Source: Cohnella sp. GbtcB17
Lineage (GTDB): Bacteria; Bacillota; Bacilli; Paenibacillales; Paenibacillaceae
Direction: 5' to 3'
Assembly (NCBI RefSeq): GCF_019091135.1
Contig: NZ_JAGXJW010000008.1
Coordinates: 4,571-68,570 of the forward strand
Length of the DNA: 64,000 nucleotides
Translations under genes and position numbers: made by a program
Notes under the pieces: model-generated
Seen by the model: only the letters and a program-made list of their open reading frames with translations
Database searches by the model: none
Told to the model about the DNA's origin: nothing
In this document: piece by piece, positions 54,245 through 63,200 of the stretch
How positions within the stretch are numbered: position 1 is the stretch's first letter
Layout: every line of letters begins with the position of its first letter

Positions 54245-55924
54245 TTATTTGCCTGCTTTCTTCTGGAAGGACGCTTCAAGCTCGCTTAAGATCTGCGTGC
54301 CGCCCTGGGACTTCCACTTCTCGACGAAGTCGTCGAACTTCTTGATATCCCCGCCCATGATGATCTGCGTGAACACCGAGTCGCGCATCGTATCGAGCTC
54401 TACCAGCTTGGCGACCTTTGTCGGAGAGTCGAGGTAGTTGGACGCGTCGGTGATCTGGTTCGGGTTGTTGATCGCGACATCGAGCGCCTGGGAAGGGCGG
54501 AGCGGCAGCGATTCGAGGTAACGCGGCCAGCCGTTCAGGCCCGGCGCGAACAGATAGCTCTGTATGGAGCGGTAGTGGCCGTTCTTATCCAGCTTGGTCG
54601 CCGGATCGACCGCGTCGGTCACGATCTCCATCTTGCCGTTCTCGATCTTGTAGTCTTCGCCTTCGATCCCCCAGACGGTCAGCATCTGGTTCTCTTGGGA
54701 CAGCGATTCCTCGATGATGGACAGCACCTTCTTCGGATCCTTCGTCTTGGCGCTGATCGCGGTCATCTGGGAGAACGGCGCGCCTGCCGGCGCGACCGCC
54801 TTGCCATCCGCGCCTGTCAGCGAACCGGTCAGCGACAGATACTTGAACGGCTCTTTGGATTGGTCGGGAAGCTTCTCGTTTGCGCCGAGCTTCTTGCTCT
54901 TGATCAGCTCGCTCGTCTCGACCTGCGTATCGTAGTCGCTCGCCGTGGACCACCAGCCCATCCAGGAGAACAGCTTGCCGCTGTAGAGCTTGGCGCGGAG
55001 CTGCTCTTCCTTGATCGTTGCGAATTCCTTGTCGATGAGGCCTTCCTTGTACATCTTTTGCAGGAACAGCAGCGCGTCCTTCATCCTCGGATCGATGTCG
55101 TAATTGCTGAACTTGCCGTCCGTCTCGGTGAAGTAGCCCGGCGTTACGCCGAACGCGCCGAAGATATGGTCGAAGGAGTTGTTGGCGAACTTCACCTGGC
55201 CAATCTGCGCTGTATAACCGCCAAGCGGGATGACGTCCGGGCGATCCGCTTTGATCGTTTTCAGCAGGTTGTAGTACTCGTCGAGCGTCTTGGGCACCGA
55301 TGCGCCCGCGGCCTCCAGGTAATCCTTGCGCATGACGAGATCCCAGCGGTAGCCGGCGCCCGGTCCGCCCTGATACGGAATGCCGTAGATACGGCCGTTC
55401 ACCTTCGCCTGCTCGAATACTTCGGGCGGCACCTCGCGCATGATGTTCGGCGTGTCCTGCTCGTTGATCAGGTCGGTCAGGTCGACGAAGGCGCCGAGCG
55501 GCGCGTACTTCTGGAAGTCGTCGGCGAAGTCGATCCGCACGACGTCGGGAATGTCCTCGCTGGACATCTTGAGGTTCAGCTTCGTCTTGTACTGCTGGAC
55601 GTCGACCATCTCGGCGTCGATCTTGACGTTCAGCTTCTGCTCGATCCCCTGCTTGACGACGTCGTTCTCCGGGTCGTAAGGAACGGAAATGTCCTGCGCC
55701 TTCAGCCACTTGAGCGTGTACGGCTCCGTCGACGCGCCGGCGGAACCGGACGGCGATGCGCTAGCGGATGCCGATGCGCTAGCGGTGGACGATGCCGGCG
55801 CCGACGCGCTCTCCGAGGCGGCGCCTTTGTCGCCATTGCCGTTACTGCAGCCCGCGACGGCGAGCGTGCCGACGAGGACGGCGGATGCCAGGCCGATCGT
55901 CTTTTTCTTTTTCTGATGAGACAT
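54245..55924 (-). CDS. LplA-type extracellular solute-binding lipoprotein (cluster C)
   Basis: 559 residues from ATG 55924 (AGGAGG 10 bases upstream; TTG 55930 is closer but less likely). Basic 'HQKKKK', hydrophobic core, lipobox VAGC (Cys26), then an Ala/Ser-rich tether of about 35 residues. The mature protein shows 'YRWDLVMRKDYLEAAGAS' and 'LFSWMGWWSTASDYD', as in the LplA family. It is the receptor of the cluster C permease, and the hairpin after it would keep its mRNA more abundant than the downstream genes. Confidence 0.92.
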   Translation of the reverse strand: MSHQKKKKTIGLASAVLVGTLAVAGCSNGNGDKGAASESASAPASSTASASASASASPSGSAGASTEPYTLKWLKAQDISVPYDPENDVVKQGIEQKLNVKIDAEMVDVQQYKTKLNLKMSSEDIPDVVRIDFADDFQKYAPLGAFVDLTDLINEQDTPNIMREVPPEVFEQAKVNGRIYGIPYQGGPGAGYRWDLVMRKDYLEAAGASVPKTLDEYYNLLKTIKADRPDVIPLGGYTAQIGQVKFANNSFDHIFGAFGVTPGYFTETDGKFSNYDIDPRMKDALLFLQKMYKEGLIDKEFATIKEEQLRAKLYSGKLFSWMGWWSTASDYDTQVETSELIKSKKLGANEKLPDQSKEPFKYLSLTGSLTGADGKAVAPAGAPFSQMTAISAKTKDPKKVLSIIEESLSQENQMLTVWGIEGEDYKIENGKMEIVTDAVDPATKLDKNGHYRSIQSYLFAPGLNGWPRYLESLPLRPSQALDVAINNPNQITDASNYLDSPTKVAKLVELDTMRDSVFTQIIMGGDIKKFDDFVEKWKSQGGTQILSELEASFQKKAGK

Positions 55925-56012
55925 GTTCAAGTGACCTCCTAATAATGAGCTGTATATTTACCCTTGGGGGATAAACCGAAGTAAGTGCCCGACCGCACGC
56001 TGGCGGTACGCC

Positions 56013-56888
56013 CTACCCTTTGACCGAGCCGACCATCATGCCCTGATCGAAGTACCGCTGGATGAGCGGATAGATGATCAGCATGGGCAGCGCGACGATG
56101 ACGATGGCGGCCATCTGGATGCCGACCGTCGGGGGCGGTGTGCGTCCCGCCGTCTCGAGCAGCTCGGGCGGCAGGCTGGAGCTCGCGATGATCGAGCGAA
56201 GCACGAGCTGCACCGGCGCCTTGTTCCAGTCCGAGACGTAGAGCATGGCGCTGAAGAAGTCGTTCCAGTAGACGACCATGTAGAGCAGGCCGACGGACGC
56301 GATGGCGGGCATCGACAGCGGGAGGATGATCTGCCGCAGGATGCGGAACTCCGAGGCGCCGTCGAGGGACGCCGACTCTCTCAAGCTCTCGGGAATGCTC
56401 TCGAAAAACGACTTCATAATAATCATGTTGAAGGCGCTGAACGCCATCACGAGGATGAGCACGTAGTTCGTGTTCAGCAGGCCGAGCTGCTGGATCGTAA
56501 TGTAGGTGGGGATCATGCCGCCCTTGAACAGCATCGTGAACACGAAGATCAGGATGATGCCCTTGCGGCCCGGCAGCCTTTTCTCGGCCAGCGCGTAAGC
56601 GACGGTCGTCGTCAGGAACAGGGCGAGCAGCACGCCCGCGACCGTATTGCGGATCGTATTGCCGTAGGCGTGATAGATGAGCGAGCCTTCTTTTAGCAGA
56701 TAAGCGTAGTACTCGAAGCTGAAGGACGTCGGGAACAGGACCATGCCGTCCTTGGCGCTGAATTCGGAGTAGGGCGTGATCGATACCGTGATGACGTACC
56801 AGAACGGGAGCACGATCACCAGCGTGAGCAGCGTGAGTACGATGTAGTTGGTCGTCGCGAAGGCGGATTCGCCTCTTGTGAGCTTCAT
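56013..56888 (-). CDS. LplC-type carbohydrate ABC permease (cluster C)
   Basis: 291 residues, six membrane segments, EAA loop 'ESASLDGASEFRILRQIILP', C-terminus 'YFDQGMMVGSVKG'. AAGGAG lies 10 bases before ATG 56888. Second half of the permease, 18 bases after the LplB-type gene. Confidence 0.93.
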   Translation of the reverse strand: MKLTRGESAFATTNYIVLTLLTLVIVLPFWYVITVSITPYSEFSAKDGMVLFPTSFSFEYYAYLLKEGSLIYHAYGNTIRNTVAGVLLALFLTTTVAYALAEKRLPGRKGIILIFVFTMLFKGGMIPTYITIQQLGLLNTNYVLILVMAFSAFNMIIMKSFFESIPESLRESASLDGASEFRILRQIILPLSMPAIASVGLLYMVVYWNDFFSAMLYVSDWNKAPVQLVLRSIIASSSLPPELLETAGRTPPPTVGIQMAAIVIVALPMLIIYPLIQRYFDQGMMVGSVKG

Positions 56889-56906
56889 CTGTCGTCTTCT
56901 CCTTCG

Positions 56907-57896
56907 TCAGAAAATGCCGGAATCGGGATCGATCCGCTTGGCGATGCGATTGGCGGCCAGCACCAGCGCCAGACCGATGACGCCCTTGATCACGTCGGCG
57001 GCGGCGGCCAGACTGAGGTTGAACTGCTCGATTCCGATGCGGTAAATATAGGTGTCGAGGATGTCCCCCACTTCGAACACCATCGGGTTGTACAGGTTGA
57101 TGACCTGGTCCAATCCGGCGCTCATGACGAATCCGACTCTCAGAATGAAGATGACGATGATCGTGGAGGCGATGCCCGGCAGCGTGACGTGTACGATCCG
57201 CTTGAAGCGCGTGGCGCCGTCGACGACGGCCGCTTCGTACACTTCGGGGTTCAAACCGGCGATCGCGGCGATGTAGATGATGGCAGCCCAGCCCATCTCT
57301 TTCATGGCGTCGGTAACGACGAGAATCGTGCGGAAGTACGCGGGCTCGACGAGCAGGTACGCTGGCGTGCCGCCGAAGAGGCTGATGATCTTGTTGACGA
57401 TGCCGGTCTCCGGGGACAGCAGCAGCGTGATGATGCCGCCGTACACGACCCACGATACGAATCTCGGCAGGTACACCGCGGTTTGCAGCGTCTTCTTGAA
57501 CCAGCGCGTCCGGATCTCGTTCAGCGCGAGCGCCAGCAGGATTGGGGCGATGAAGCCGCTGATCATCTTGTACAGGCTGATGAGCAGCGTGTTCTTGAAC
57601 GCGTGAACGAACATCTCCGACTCGAACAGCGCGCGGAAGTGCTTGAGCCCCGTCCAGTGGCTGCCCGAGAAGCCCTGGATGACGTTGTAATCCATAAAAG
57701 CGATGCTGACGCCGTACAGCGGCAGGTAGTCGAAGACGAGCACCCACAGCAGCGCGGGAAGCAGCAGCACGTACAGCAGCTTGAACTTCCAGATGCGGCG
57801 AAATCCGGGCCCCGCCTTCAGCCTCGTTCGTTCCGTCTTGCCGGCGGTCTTGCCCGTCGTCTCTCCGGCGGCCTTGCCGGGGGTTGCGAGCTCCAT
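56907..57896 (-). CDS. LplB-type carbohydrate ABC permease, first gene of cluster C
   Basis: 329 residues with a Lys/Thr/Gly-rich cytoplasmic start, then six membrane segments; EAA loop 'EAAVVDGATRFKRIVHVTLP'. GGAGG lies 8 bases before ATG 57896. A cre-like box lies about 56 bases upstream. Confidence 0.92.
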   Translation of the reverse strand: MELATPGKAAGETTGKTAGKTERTRLKAGPGFRRIWKFKLLYVLLLPALLWVLVFDYLPLYGVSIAFMDYNVIQGFSGSHWTGLKHFRALFESEMFVHAFKNTLLISLYKMISGFIAPILLALALNEIRTRWFKKTLQTAVYLPRFVSWVVYGGIITLLLSPETGIVNKIISLFGGTPAYLLVEPAYFRTILVVTDAMKEMGWAAIIYIAAIAGLNPEVYEAAVVDGATRFKRIVHVTLPGIASTIIVIFILRVGFVMSAGLDQVINLYNPMVFEVGDILDTYIYRIGIEQFNLSLAAAADVIKGVIGLALVLAANRIAKRIDPDSGIF

Positions 57897-57951
57897 GCGG
57901 TAAGCCTCCTATCCTTCTCTCTGTCTCTCTGCGTATGACGCACCTTCGCTT

Positions 57952-57965
57952 TGAAAGTGCTTACA
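57952..57965 (-). promoter_or_regulatory. cre-like box upstream of cluster C
   Basis: On the minus strand TGTAAGCACTTTCA differs from TGWAANCGNTNWCA at one fixed position (A for the central G). It lies about 56 bases before the first gene. A weaker CcpA site than that of cluster B is inferred. Confidence 0.5.
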
Positions 57966-58325
57966 GTAGCCAGTTTATCGGATTGGACCGGGCCGGAACA
58001 CCGGAGCGGAGAACGATATACCCGGTGAAAAGTCGCATTGTGGCAGGGAGATAGAACAGTGGAGTGGCGAGCGGCGCCAAGTGCTTAGCGGCGAGTGGTG
58101 CGGACTCAGAAGCCGCTATTTTGCCGAAAACCGCCGATTGCCGCTCGTCTCGGACCACAGGTCCGCTATTCGCGTATGAACGCCTCGTTTCTCGCCTTCG
58201 TAGCCGCAATAGCTTCCCAGGATCCGCAACCACGCCGATTATCGTTACTTTCGAGTAAATAACGGATCCTGAGTCCGCTAAGGTTGCGATTGGCTTTGCC
58301 GCCAACGCCCGGACGCAATCTCTCC
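57966..58325. other. Intergenic region with scattered repeats
   Basis: No gene is seen. CGGACNNNAG-type words ending in CCGCTA recur at 58101-58120, 58151-58170 and 58263-58282; the first two are 50 bases apart and match at 15 of 20 positions. CAGGATCCG (near 58218) and CGGATCCTG (near 58263) form an inverted repeat. No clear terminator or promoter was recognised. Confidence 0.5.
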
Positions 58326-60104
58326 CTACTTCCGCGTTAACGTCGCATGGCCAGCCGGCGGCACGTTCACCTTCACAATCCCTGCACGCGGCGCCCACGC
58401 GGAGCGCTCCACCGTTTTCCCCCGGCAATCCCGGATCTCCACTTCCCATTCGCTCTGCTCTCCGGTCGTCTCCACATACACACCGTCGGCGCGCGTGCCG
58501 TTGACGAGAATGACCGTCTGCGGCAGCTCGCGGTTCAGCGGAACGATCGTGCGAGGCTGATAGACGGCGGCGAGCAGCTTGGATGCGTTAGACGCGACGA
58601 CGAGCGGATACAACAATTCCGGTTGATGCGGCTCCAAATGTCCGTCCAGCAGAACGTCCCGGTGTTCCTTCCAGAAGCCGAGCAGATAAGCGACCATCTC
58701 CGCATGCGCGGGCGGCAGGCGGTCGAGCCGCACGGATATTTGAGGCACCGCGAACAATACGTTGATCAGCTGCAGCGCCGCGCTCTCGGCCGGCTCGTCG
58801 GGATGCTACATGAGCATGTCGGCATGGGCCACCGTCTCGCCGCACAGCAGACGAATATCCAGCGTCCGCAAGCGGTTCTCGACTGCGTCGTTCGGACAGT
58901 CCGCCGCCCTGAACATGTTGCCGTACTTGCGCATATAGGGGCCAACATAGGCTTGGCGGAATTCGATCATCACGTCCGGATCGATCGCGGAGAGCCGGTT
59001 CATGATGTCCGACATAAGGCGGTCGAGGGCCTCCGGCACGGCATCGAAGTCGCGTCCGTCCCCGAACGCGAGCTCGCGGTCCGCGGGCAGGTTGAAGCTG
59101 TCGATGAAGTCGAGCTTGAAGCCGTCGAGCTTCCACTCGCGCATCGCCCGCTCGTAGATCCCGATCAAATATTCGCGTACCTCTGGGAACCGCGGGTCGA
59201 CGATGCCCCAGCCGCGCTCCTCGACCGTGTACAGCATTTTGCCGCCGAACCGCTCCCATGCCCGGCTGTGCACGCCGACGAACGGCACGGAATACCACAG
59301 CATGTACTTCATCCCCAGCGCATGAACGCGCTCGATATGGGCCGCCATGTCCGGCATCTTCTCCGCGCAAGCCTCCCAGTCGCCGCAATACGCGTACCCG
59401 CGCTCGTTGTTCGCCGTCTGCCAGCCGTCGTCCGCGATCACCGTCCCACAGCCCAGCGCCGCAGCCTCGCGGCATTGCGTCTCGATCGCTTCGGGCGTCA
59501 GATGTTGATGCAGGCTGTACCAGGTCGAGTACATCGGCTCGCGCGCCGCAGCGGGCACCGGCGAAGGGGCATGGCCGGGAAGGCCGCTCCACCATTGCTG
59601 CACTTCATTCAGGCTGTCATAGTAAGGCAGCTCGCGCAGGTCCACCCGCAGCGTCGCCTCGTAGCGGTCCAGCGGGGCGCCCGGCTCCTCGAACAGCGTC
59701 ACCGAGCAGTGGAATTCGGCCGTTTCTTCATGGACGCCCGCCTTGCAGACGACGGGATTCAGCGTATCGGAAAAGGCGAACGTCATGCGGCTCCGTCCAT
59801 CCCCGCCGAAAAGGCAGACGACGGGCGCAGAGCTCGCGGCATTGCTGCGGTAGCCGGCGAACCAGTCCGGCGACAGCCCGCGGTTCCGGTAGCCGTTCGG
59901 ATGCCAGACGCCTTGGACGTCGACGATCGGACGCTTCCAGGACAGCCGGATCGCCGGCGGGATGCCCGGACGGTCCGCCGATATTTTCAGATGCACGACT
60001 TCGACGCCCGCCTCCTGGACCTCGACGGCAAGCGTGGCGCTGAACCGGTCGTCCGCACCGGTTATACGGTACTCAAGTGTGCTTTTGTTGTGCGTTTGCT
60101 GCAT
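58326..60104 (-). pseudogene. Alpha-galactosidase-like gene interrupted by one in-frame TAG
   Basis: From ATG 60104 (GGAGG 10 bases upstream) to TAG 58326 the frame has 593 codons, open except for TAG at 58808-58806 (codon 433). Before it are the barrel blocks 'GTVIADDGWQTANNERGYAY', 'DGFKLDFIDSFN' (nucleophile Asp332) and 'NMFRAADCPND' (acid/base Asp402). After it the same frame continues 'HPDEPAESAALQLINVLFAV' through a beta-domain to 'GHATLTRK'. Family members have Trp in 'MLMWHPDEP' here, so TGG to TAG is the simple explanation. The truncated product keeps both catalytic residues but loses about 159 residues. No signal peptide, so cytoplasmic. A sequencing error is the alternative. Confidence 0.85.
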
Positions 60105-60265
60105 CAGACTAGAACCTCCGCTATTTTTAGTTAATAAAACGAGCCGTAACGGCATTGCAGCATGCCCCCGACGCGCTGCGCGCCGACGGCATGCTGGCTC
60201 TGTTGCGACCCGGTATCCGCGCGTTGCGTCTTGAGACGTTCAAGCGGCGGCGGATCGCTGCTGTA

Positions 60266-63200
60266 TTACACGTTCGGCATGACCGTCACGTCGTCCACGA
60301 GCAGCTGCACGGGCGTCGTACCCGCTCCCTTGACCGAAAACCCGATGCCGCCTGCGGTCAGCGAAGCGTCCGTGAACGTGGTCACCGTCGCGCCGTCAAT
60401 CGACAGCTTGAACGCGCTGCCGTCTACCCTGATCTCATAAGCATGATGCCCCGTCATATCGAAGCCCGGAATGACGCTGCCGATATCGACGGTCGTCCCC
60501 ACCTGAGCCGGCGTCGAGGAGCCCGCATACTTCCACAGCTCGACGGTATCCGTATTCTTGAACTCCATGAAGTAGTAGTTCGTGCTCGAGGAATACCGGA
60601 ACAACGCCCGGAACCGGTCGGACTCGGCGCCGAAGGACAAGGTATAATTCTGCGCGCTGTATGGGAGGACGGACGTCTTGGTCACGGCCCGCTGGGGACC
60701 GGTCGATGTCGTCGTGCCCTTCAGCACGGCCGCCTGCCCGGTGCCCTGAATCTCCCAGGCCGTGCTGCCGAACAGATCCCAATTGCCGAGGCCCCCGGCA
60801 AACGTATCCTGGAACAGCGGCTCGGTGGTAACGGTGACCGTGGCGGTCGCCGTAAAGGCACCGTCCTCCGTCGTCGCGGTAATAACGGCGCTGCCCGGCG
60901 CGACGCCCGTCACCGTGCCGCTGGCGCTTACCGTGGCGACGGATGGGGAGTTCGAGCTCCACAGCACCTTCTTGTTCGATGCGTTCGCGGGCGAGACGAC
61001 CGCGGTCAGCGTGGCGGTTTTCCCCGCACCTACCGTCAGCGTCGAAGCGCCGAGCGCTACGCCGGATACCGGCACCTGCACGGTCGGATCGCTGGCTGTG
61101 ATCGTCCAGTTGCCGAAGTCGTAGGTCAGCCGTTCATTGCCCTCGGTTGCCGTAAACGTCGTCGAGCCGCGTTCCTGCTGCAGCCATGGCGTATCGAACA
61201 GCTTGAACGACGCATAGTCGATCGGCTGGCCGTTCACCTTGTGCGTGCCGGCATAGGCGCCGGAAGCACGATCGAAGGTGATGTCCAGCGTATCGCCGCT
61301 CAGATTCGTGTAGATCAGCCGCGGATTGCTCTCGTCGATATGCGAGCTGTCGACCGTCGTGCCTGTCAGTACGGCATTTTTAAACGCCGCAAAGTCTGCA
61401 TATTCGGAGGTGCCCGCCGTCTCCAGCACCCAACCGTTTTTGTCCGCCTGGCTGCGCAGGATGTTGTAGCTGTAGGACAGCTGCGCGGTCGGATGGAGCT
61501 GCGTCGTCGTCTTCACCTTGTTGGACGGATCGGTCGGCGACTGCGTATACCAGGCGTACGGCTTGATCATCTTGAAGGCGAAGTACATCGGACCTGTCTT
61601 GACGAACACCCAGCCGCCCTGCTCTTCCTTCGCGAGGATCGACCCTGTATCCGGGAACATGGCGTTCAGGTAGTTGTCGGTCGCGCCGGCGCCGCTCAGC
61701 GATTTGTAGACGCCTACCGCCGTTTTGCCGTCCTGCATGATCCGGTGATTCTCGATCTGATCGTAGTTGCCGATCGGGCTGTTGCCCTGGTCTGCATTAA
61801 TTCGAAACAGGCTGTCCGGCTTGTCGGACTGCCAGCGCAGCACCGCCTGCATGTTCTCGATCCAGTTGTCGACCCGGTTGTACGTCACCTCAGTGGCAAG
61901 ACCCCAGGTCGGCTTCACGTAAGCTTGACGGTATACGTTCATGGCGCGCCCGCTGGAATTTTGCAGATTCGTTTTGCGGGACTCGTAATCCTTGTCGGTC
62001 TTCTGCCCGATCCGAACCGCCATCGCGGGCGGCGAATAGCTCATCGAAGGCGCGAGCACCATCCCGACGTACTCCAGGAACGGCCGATAGGCTGCCGGCA
62101 CGCCCGCGTCCGTGTCGCCGAATCCCTGCTGGGCGCGGTGCGCGCCGAAGTACATCCAGGACAACAGCGTATGGTCCGCGCCTCTCCAGGTCGGGTCGTT
62201 GGCCGAGGTAGCGTCTCCCTTGGACCGGCTCGTGCTGGAGATGAAGTTGCCGTCGATCCAGTCGTTCGCCCACTCGAACCACATGACATCCATCGCCATC
62301 TTGACCTTTTGCTTGAAGTCCGGTTCGTCCGAATACTGGTAGAGCGCGTTCAGGCAAAAATACGTCATAAACGTATACTCCGGACTCTCGTACTCCGCCC
62401 AGCCGCCGCGTACCGCCGCATCGAGCATCTCCTCGATGTTGGCTCGGTTCGCGCTCTTCAGCGCCGCGCCGGACGCGCCGTTCAGGTCGACGACGTCGGG
62501 CAGCAGCTGGCCGACCAGATAGCCCGCCGTATAGTTGCTCATCCGCAGGTTCTCGGTCTGCGGCAGCTTCGCGTACGCGTAACCCGCGAAGTAGCTTTTC
62601 ACGTGGCCGATCATCGTGCTGTCCATCTTGTCTTTGGCGAGCAAGTAGGCGTACATTTTGCTGACTGTCTTGTACTGCTCCCAGTCGTAGGTTTGGAACA
62701 TCGTGTCGAGCTTCTGCAGGTTGACGGCGACATTCTGACTGTCCACGAGCTGCGCCGCGATCTGCGCGATGTTGGTCACGCCGCCCATCTCGGACATCGA
62801 TTTGGTTTTGTTCCAGATCCACTGCTTGCGCGTCTCGACCGTGCCCGGGAACGGCGCGTAGTTGGTGTCCGCCGGCGGAACCTCGCCCACCATGACATGG
62901 TCGAACTTCGTCGTGCTGAGCCTGTTGGCGTCATGGCTCGTCAGCGCCAGGCCGATGTATACCGTTTCGGGCAGGTTGACGGCCTCTCTCTTAACGAGAT
63001 TCCAGGCGACTCCGTCAGAAGACTCGTAGCCGCTGATAACATTGCCGACGCGGGTCAACTTCACCCAGTAAGGCGCCGGGGACTTGGTGCCGGACGTCAG
63101 CACCGTGGCCCCTCCTTGCGTCAGGCGATCCTCGAAAATGACCCCGTTCGTCGGCGATACCGCCATCAACGCATGCGGGGATTGGCTCGTAATATTGGCT

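Noticed and set aside
58806..58808. The TAG as a pyrrolysine codon
   Set aside because: Relatives are expected to carry Trp here, the site is not a catalytic position, and no pyl genes are visible, so a nonsense change is simpler.
58347..60134. A 595-codon open frame antisense to the alpha-galactosidase gene
   Set aside because: It mirrors the GC-rich codon pattern of the real gene, is Arg/His/Gln-rich, has no recognisable domain or ribosome site, and the minus strand carries clear catalytic motifs.
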